A stretch of DNA of 9,552 nucleotides from Candidatus Omnitrophota bacterium (GTDB lineage: Bacteria > Omnitrophota > Gorgyraeia > Zapsychrales > Fredricksoniimonadaceae): the NCBI GenBank assembly GCA_016789035.1, contig JAEUSC010000273.1:1-9552 (forward strand). The letters are read 5' to 3'. The position numbers and the translations under genes were made by a program. Positions 6,847 through 9,552 of this stretch are shown here, in pieces. Under the pieces are notes generated by a model, which had not been told where the DNA came from, did no database searches, and saw only the letters and a program-made list of their open reading frames with translations. Position 1 is the first letter of the stretch. Each line of letters begins with the position of its first letter.

Positions 6847-7921
6847 ATTGACTCAAAGCCAATCCCATGGCCACAGCCAGTCGGGGGGATTGTTTTTTTA
6901 TAGTTTCTTTATCAAGACTTGGGGCCAGATTTACTCCGGTTAAGATATCCCAGGTACGAACCTTCAAATCTAAATTTTTCTCAAACATGGTTTCAATGCC
7001 CACCAACATGGACCCGCCACCAGTCAATAAAAGCTCATCAACCTGAATATTTTTTTCCGTAATAAAATAGTCGAGCGAAAGCCGAATTTCTGAAACCCAA
7101 TTGGCGATGGTCGATTCGCAGATATTGTAAATATTCTCTAACTGGTCACCTGGCTCCATCTTCAAGCGCTCTGCTTCATCCGGACTTATCCCCAACGTAT
7201 TGGAAATTCGCTTGGTAACTTCCTGGCTTCCGATAAAAATATCGCGGGTAAATCGAGGAACCCTGTCTTTTAGAATCATTAAATTGCTGACCGTCCCTCC
7301 GATATCCAAAATGGCTTTTGCACTTTTTTCCGACTCATGACTTGCCGAAGCGCCACCTTTTAATTTTTGAAATGCGTTGGCAACAGCAATGGCGTTAATC
7401 GTCATCTGCTGCACTTCAAATCCGGCTGATGTCAATGTCTTAACACGATCGTCGACCATTTCTTTCTTTACAGCCGCAATCAGCACAGCCATTTTCTTAT
7501 CTTTGCTTTTGGGATCAAGAATACAACAATCGGTGTAAATGGAATCTTTATCGAAAGGAAAATATTTATCGACCTCCAGGGAAAACGACTTTTTCAAATC
7601 AACGATCGACATGCGAGGCATGTCGACATAACGGATCAGCGTACCTTTCCCCGAGAGCGATGTGACCGGTGATTTACTTACCAAATCAGGATTATGCAAT
7701 AAATGTTTGAGCGCTTCTGTAGCATTTCCTGGCTCAAATGACCTAATCCCCCAGCTCTGAATCTCATAGCTTTCCCCAGTTTGGGTCAAAGCCACATATT
7801 TGCAGGAATCGTTTGTCAAATCAAAACCAACCTTAGAAACGCCCTTTTCACCCGGCAACAACTTCTTTACAAACCGGAAGTATTGCTCCATTAATAGATT
7901 TAAATGCGCTAATTGTTTCAT
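6839..7921 (-). CDS. pilM: Type IV pilus assembly ATPase-fold protein PilM
   Basis: PilM is a cytoplasmic actin/FtsA-like protein that binds ATP and the PilN N-terminus, linking the pilus motor to the alignment complex. The 360-residue product shows the actin-fold motifs: phosphate-1 VGFDLTNDSCK (31-41), phosphate-2 AILDIGGTVSNLMI (203-216) and the adenosine-binding LLLTGGGSML (297-306), plus MPRMSIVDLKKSFSLEVDKYFPF (101-123), characteristic of PilM. The first 30 residues, including EQYFRFVKKLLP, are an amphipathic lead-in. The ATG at 7921 has no Shine-Dalgarno; a second ATG ten codons later also has none. An inverted repeat covers the start codon. PilM opens an overlapping cluster (pilM-N-O-P-Q) in the canonical order, with 232 bp separating it from the pilin. 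Confidence 0.93.
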   Translation of the reverse strand: MKQLAHLNLLMEQYFRFVKKLLPGEKGVSKVGFDLTNDSCKYVALTQTGESYEIQSWGIRSFEPGNATEALKHLLHNPDLVSKSPVTSLSGKGTLIRYVDMPRMSIVDLKKSFSLEVDKYFPFDKDSIYTDCCILDPKSKDKKMAVLIAAVKKEMVDDRVKTLTSAGFEVQQMTINAIAVANAFQKLKGGASASHESEKSAKAILDIGGTVSNLMILKDRVPRFTRDIFIGSQEVTKRISNTLGISPDEAERLKMEPGDQLENIYNICESTIANWVSEIRLSLDYFITEKNIQVDELLLTGGGSMLVGIETMFEKNLDLKVRTWDILTGVNLAPSLDKETIKKQSPRLAVAMGLALSQYD

Positions 7922-7940
7922 GATAGTTTGTATTCTATCA
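7921..7940 (-). repeat. Inverted repeat covering the pilM start
   Basis: Minus-strand TGATAG (7940-7935) and CTATCA (7926-7921) flank eight bases. The last A of the second arm is the A of the pilM ATG, so an RNA hairpin would sit exactly where the ribosome must bind. It could be a translational control element or an operator; the arms are short and chance is possible. Confidence 0.35.
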
Positions 7941-7974
7941 AATTAATTTAATAAATCAGGTAAAAGATTGTTTT

Positions 7975-7997
7975 TTTACATGTAAGCTTAATTTACA
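7975..7997. promoter_or_regulatory. Possible operator with repeated TTTACA half-sites, upstream of pilM
   Basis: TTACATGTAA (7976-7985) is a perfect 10-bp palindrome, and a further TTTACA lies at 7992-7997, so TTTACA recurs with a 17-bp step (7975 and 7992) around an opposing TGTAAG. It lies 55-76 bp upstream of the pilM ATG in the 179-bp gap after the pilin terminator (7922-8100). The pilM promoter must be in this gap, but I find no convincing -35/-10 pair; a TAGAAT just before the start has no good -35. The gap is very AT-rich, so such palindromes arise easily. Confidence 0.25.
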
Positions 7998-8100
7998 CAA
8001 TGCTTTGCTAGCCAATAGCTTTTGAAAAATAATACTTTTAGATTGTCATTGAAGTAGAACCTTAAGAAGTAAATGTGCACACCCGATAATAGAAATTTCA

Positions 8101-8133
8101 AAAAAAAAGAGAGGCTTGAAAGCCTCTCTTTTT
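8101..8133 (-). terminator. Intrinsic terminator after the pilin gene
   Basis: AGAGAGGC (8108-8115) and GCCTCTCT (8122-8129) form a GC-containing stem of at least eight pairs around a short loop. It is flanked by an A-run (8101-8108) and a T-run (8129-8133), so it can act in both directions; on the minus strand the U-tract has eight residues. It begins 20 bp after the pilin stop and separates the pilin transcript from pilM. Confidence 0.9.
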
Positions 8134-8153
8134 AAACCACGTACAACTTCAAA

Positions 8154-8552
8154 CTACGGAGTTAAAACACCACCTGTCGTAATTGTGAATGTGGTTGTTC
8201 CTGACGTTCCAACCGTCACTGGGGTAGCAGTGAATGTATATGTGCCAGGACCCCAAGTGCATTCAAAATCATAACCAGACAGAGTCGTATCACAGTAATT
8301 CGTATTTAAGTACGGCGGAGTAGCACCTGTCAAGGATGTTTCGTTACCCGGATAGTTACCCGAGTTTGATGTAGCATAGGACTCCGATGCAGTGGATAAG
8401 GATCTTAACGTCGCTTTAGCCAACGCATCGTTTGCGGACATCTTGGCCCTTAACAGGTTAGGGATGGCGATCGCCGCTAAAAGTGCAATAATTGCAACAA
8501 CGATCATGATTTCAACTAATGTAAAACCTTTTTGATTTCTTAAACGTTTCAT
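8154..8552 (-). CDS. Type IV pilin (prepilin-type N-terminal methylation signal)
   Basis: This is the likely structural subunit of the pilus encoded next door. The 132-residue precursor has a short basic leader MKRLRNQKG, the prepilin peptidase site after G9, then F10 (N-methylation site) with glutamate at mature position 5 (E14), in FTLVEIMIVVAIIALLAAIAIPNLLR, which is the conserved hydrophobic assembly helix. The mature chain of 123 residues has an alpha-helical spine (about 35-62), a threonine/glycine-rich beta region and one pair of cysteines (C87, C98) suited to a disulfide loop. A pseudopilin such as GspG is the main alternative; lack of a calcium-loop GspG tail and the adjacent pilMNOPQ cluster favour a pilin. 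The ATG has AAGGAGAG upstream. Expression appears governed by the long leader with a c-di-GMP riboswitch, and a strong terminator follows, so it is a single-gene unit. Confidence 0.9.
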   Translation of the reverse strand: MKRLRNQKGFTLVEIMIVVAIIALLAAIAIPNLLRAKMSANDALAKATLRSLSTASESYATSNSGNYPGNETSLTGATPPYLNTNYCDTTLSGYDFECTWGPGTYTFTATPVTVGTSGTTTFTITTGGVLTP

Positions 8553-8670
8553 TTTTCTCTCCTTAGGTTACGGCACAGTCCAATCAGAGAGTCCTAATAA
8601 GAAGAATAATGACAATTAATTCAGACCCCTATTGATTTTAGACCAGCCAAATAAAATAAAACTAGCTCAA

Positions 8671-8678
8671 CCTCCTTT
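8671..8678 (-). other. Orphan Shine-Dalgarno-like sequence in the pilin leader
   Basis: Minus-strand AAAGGAGG lies 12 bases beyond the riboswitch terminator and about 120 bases before the pilin ATG. It is a better ribosome-binding sequence than the one used by the pilin, yet only a TTG with a stop two codons later (TTG AGC TAG) follows it at too short a distance. It may be a ribosome standby site or part of an RNA structure. The rest of the leader (8553-8670) holds nothing else I can name. Confidence 0.3.
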
Positions 8679-8689
8679 CAATATCCAAT

Positions 8690-8721
8690 AAAAAAACCCT
8701 ATCCAACTCTGAGAATAGGGT
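8690..8721 (-). terminator. Riboswitch-associated intrinsic terminator in the pilin leader
   Basis: Minus-strand ACCCTAT (8721-8715) pairs with ATAGGGT (8702-8696), a 7-bp stem around a 12-nt loop, followed by a run of seven T including the last stem base (8696-8690). It lies directly after the aptamer and 137 bp before the pilin ATG, so it is positioned to stop transcription before the gene. The preceding AAAAG can extend the lower stem with the U-tract. Confidence 0.85.
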
Positions 8722-8727
8722 CTTTTC

Positions 8728-8803
8728 AATCGCAACTGGCTACCCTTTTCAGGGCCCTATAGCTTTGTGCCCCATCCTTACGAATGGTTTACCGCATAAA
8801 ATT
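8728..8803 (-). promoter_or_regulatory. Cyclic di-GMP class I (GEMM-I) riboswitch aptamer
   Basis: Read on the minus strand, GGTAAACC followed by a CCATTC-GTAA-GGATGG hairpin (8787-8772) with a GNRA tetraloop, then GCACAAAGC, then a second arm GCTA..TAGC enclosing CCCT-GAAA-AGGG (8754-8743), then GTAGCC and GTTGCG. This aligns without gaps to the V. cholerae Vc2 aptamer (as I recall it) from GGCAAACC through GACGCAAAGC. The ligand-contacting G (Vc2 G20), the stacking A (A47) and the C near the 3' end appear conserved. A at position 20 marks the cGAMP-selective GEMM-Ib type; G here points to c-di-GMP, though this needs binding data. The closing P1 helix is weak. It sits between a promoter and an intrinsic terminator upstream of a pilin. 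Confidence 0.9.
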
Positions 8804-8832
8804 CATCTGAAAGAACGTAGAACACCAGTTGA

Positions 8833-8861
8833 AATATAACACGACCCGGATGAACTGTCAA
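8833..8861 (-). promoter_or_regulatory. Sigma70-type promoter for the riboswitch-pilin transcript
   Basis: Minus-strand TTGACA (8861-8856, perfect), exactly 17 bp, then TATATT (8838-8833, one mismatch). Transcription would start near 8826, about 25 nt before the aptamer, giving a leader of about 270 nt. The strength of this promoter suggests that control is mainly through the riboswitch rather than at initiation. It begins only 20 bp after the stop of the coiled-coil gene. Confidence 0.85.
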
Positions 8862-8881
8862 ACCCGACAACCACATATTTA

Positions 8882-9552
8882 TCAGTCCATTTTTCGTTCG
8901 AGCCTAGCCTTTTGCTTATCGAAATTGACCATTTGCAGACGCAATTCCTGAACTTTTTCCTGCAAGTGCCTGTTTTCTTGCTTCAACCGGCTTAAATTGA
9001 GCTGCAACTTTCGCTCCTCCTGAACAGATTCTTTGGACCGCCGTTCGCCTGCGAATTGATTGTCTAAAACTTTAAGCATGTCCTTATACAAATCATGTGT
9101 AAAAACCAGCTCCTTGATCTCCCTTTCACTTTTATCAATTTCTACATGCTCGCGACTCCATTGATCTGAAACATGAAGCTGTTGGTAGATTAAAATTTGG
9201 TCATGGAGCTGCTTTTTAATGGCCATCAGCTGAGGAAGACTTTCATTTGTATCGCCATACCAAAACGATAAGTCTTTCCATTCCCGCTCCAATTCTCGCA
9301 CACGCTTATCGCCATAAATCACTTTTTGCTTTAATACTTCCTGATTTTCCACAACAGATTTCATATCCATATGAACAACGCCTTTTTCCCGTGCCAAGGC
9401 TAAAATCTGCAAAAGATAATTTTGCTGTTTTTGACGCTCTGCGAAGTCAATCCTGCTTAAAGCAATCTCTTGGTCTGTCCTTTTAAGAGCATCTTGGGAT
9501 TTCTTAATACTTTCTTCAAACTGCTTGACCTGCTCGGACTTATTTTTTGTCT
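8882..9552 (-). CDS. Coiled-coil protein of unknown function, N-terminus beyond the window
   Basis: I do not recognise this protein. The frame is open to the right edge, giving the last 222 residues or so; the true start is outside the window. Composition is highly charged (Lys, Glu, Arg, Gln) with heptad-like leucine spacing, especially in the final 60 residues (for example LSRLKQENRHLQEKVQELRL), so an extended coiled coil is expected. The segment KDLSFWYGDTNESLPQLMA interrupts the helical pattern. There is no membrane segment and no enzyme motif in the visible part. No terminator is seen before the pilin promoter 20 bp downstream, so its transcript may run into the riboswitch. Nearness to pilus genes hints at a structural or motility role, but this is only context. 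Confidence 0.75.
   Translation of the reverse strand, partial: TKNKSEQVKQFEESIKKSQDALKRTDQEIALSRIDFAERQKQQNYLLQILALAREKGVVHMDMKSVVENQEVLKQKVIYGDKRVRELEREWKDLSFWYGDTNESLPQLMAIKKQLHDQILIYQQLHVSDQWSREHVEIDKSEREIKELVFTHDLYKDMLKVLDNQFAGERRSKESVQEERKLQLNLSRLKQENRHLQEKVQELRLQMVNFDKQKARLERKMD

Noticed and set aside
8002..8020. Sigma54-type promoter upstream of pilM (minus strand TTGGCTAGCAAAGCATTG)
   Set aside because: TGGC and the following GC are two bases too close for the -24/-12 geometry and the -12 TTGC is absent.
8154..8552. General secretion pseudopilin (GspG)
   Set aside because: Only the N-terminal helix is shared; no calcium-loop tail typical of GspG is seen, and the neighbours are pilMNOPQ rather than gsp genes.
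8648..8670. Leader peptide gene after the orphan Shine-Dalgarno
   Set aside because: The only nearby start (TTG) is adjacent to the site and meets a stop after two codons; the next TTG is 20 bases away.
8728..8803. cGAMP-selective GEMM-Ib riboswitch
   Set aside because: The nucleotide at the Vc2 position 20 equivalent is G, not A, by gap-free alignment from memory, so c-di-GMP is preferred; not excluded without binding data.

Overview
The window is a compact bacterial chromosome segment (GC about 40-45% by eye) with every recognisable gene on the minus strand, so genes are transcribed from high to low coordinates. Gene content is Gram-negative: a PilQ secretin, type IV pilus alignment proteins and a class III-type pilin. 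The blend of pilin sequence, minimal PilP/PilQ, short RNase E/G and the rng-rplU-obgE-proB order recalls deep-branching Gram-negative groups such as Omnitrophota or neighbours of the Deltaproteobacteria. That placement is a guess from memory, not a demonstrated assignment.

Layout in the direction of transcription: (1) 9552-8882, the C-terminal part of an unrecognised coiled-coil protein, cut by the right edge. (2) 8861-8553, a regulatory leader: a near-consensus sigma70-type promoter, a cyclic-di-GMP class I (GEMM-I) riboswitch, an intrinsic terminator and then about 137 nt of further leader. (3) 8552-8154, a type IV pilin gene closed by a strong terminator (8133-8101). (4) 7921-3898, the overlapping pilM-pilN-pilO-pilP-pilQ cluster, followed 42 bp later by an RNase E/G gene (3855-2530). 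(5) A new promoter and structured leader (about 2510-2400), then rplU, a terminator-like hairpin, obgE and proB, which runs off the left edge.

The pilus genes form a coherent set. PilM (cytoplasmic actin-like), PilN and PilO (inner-membrane bitopic) and PilP (periplasmic) make the alignment complex that connects the pilus motor to the PilQ outer-membrane channel. The major pilin candidate sits just upstream as its own unit. The most interesting element is the c-di-GMP riboswitch plus terminator ahead of the pilin: it would let second-messenger levels set pilin supply independently of the assembly machinery. A six-base segment of the aptamer is complementary to the terminator's 5' arm, giving a possible switching mechanism.

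Other points: rpmA (L27) is absent from its usual place between rplU and obgE, where a hairpin plus U-tract is found instead; the RNase E/G stops just after its zinc-link and carries a lysine-rich insertion of about 25 residues in the S1 region; Obg lacks an extra C-terminal domain; and PilP has no lipobox. No tRNA, rRNA, CRISPR array, transposon or phage gene was seen.
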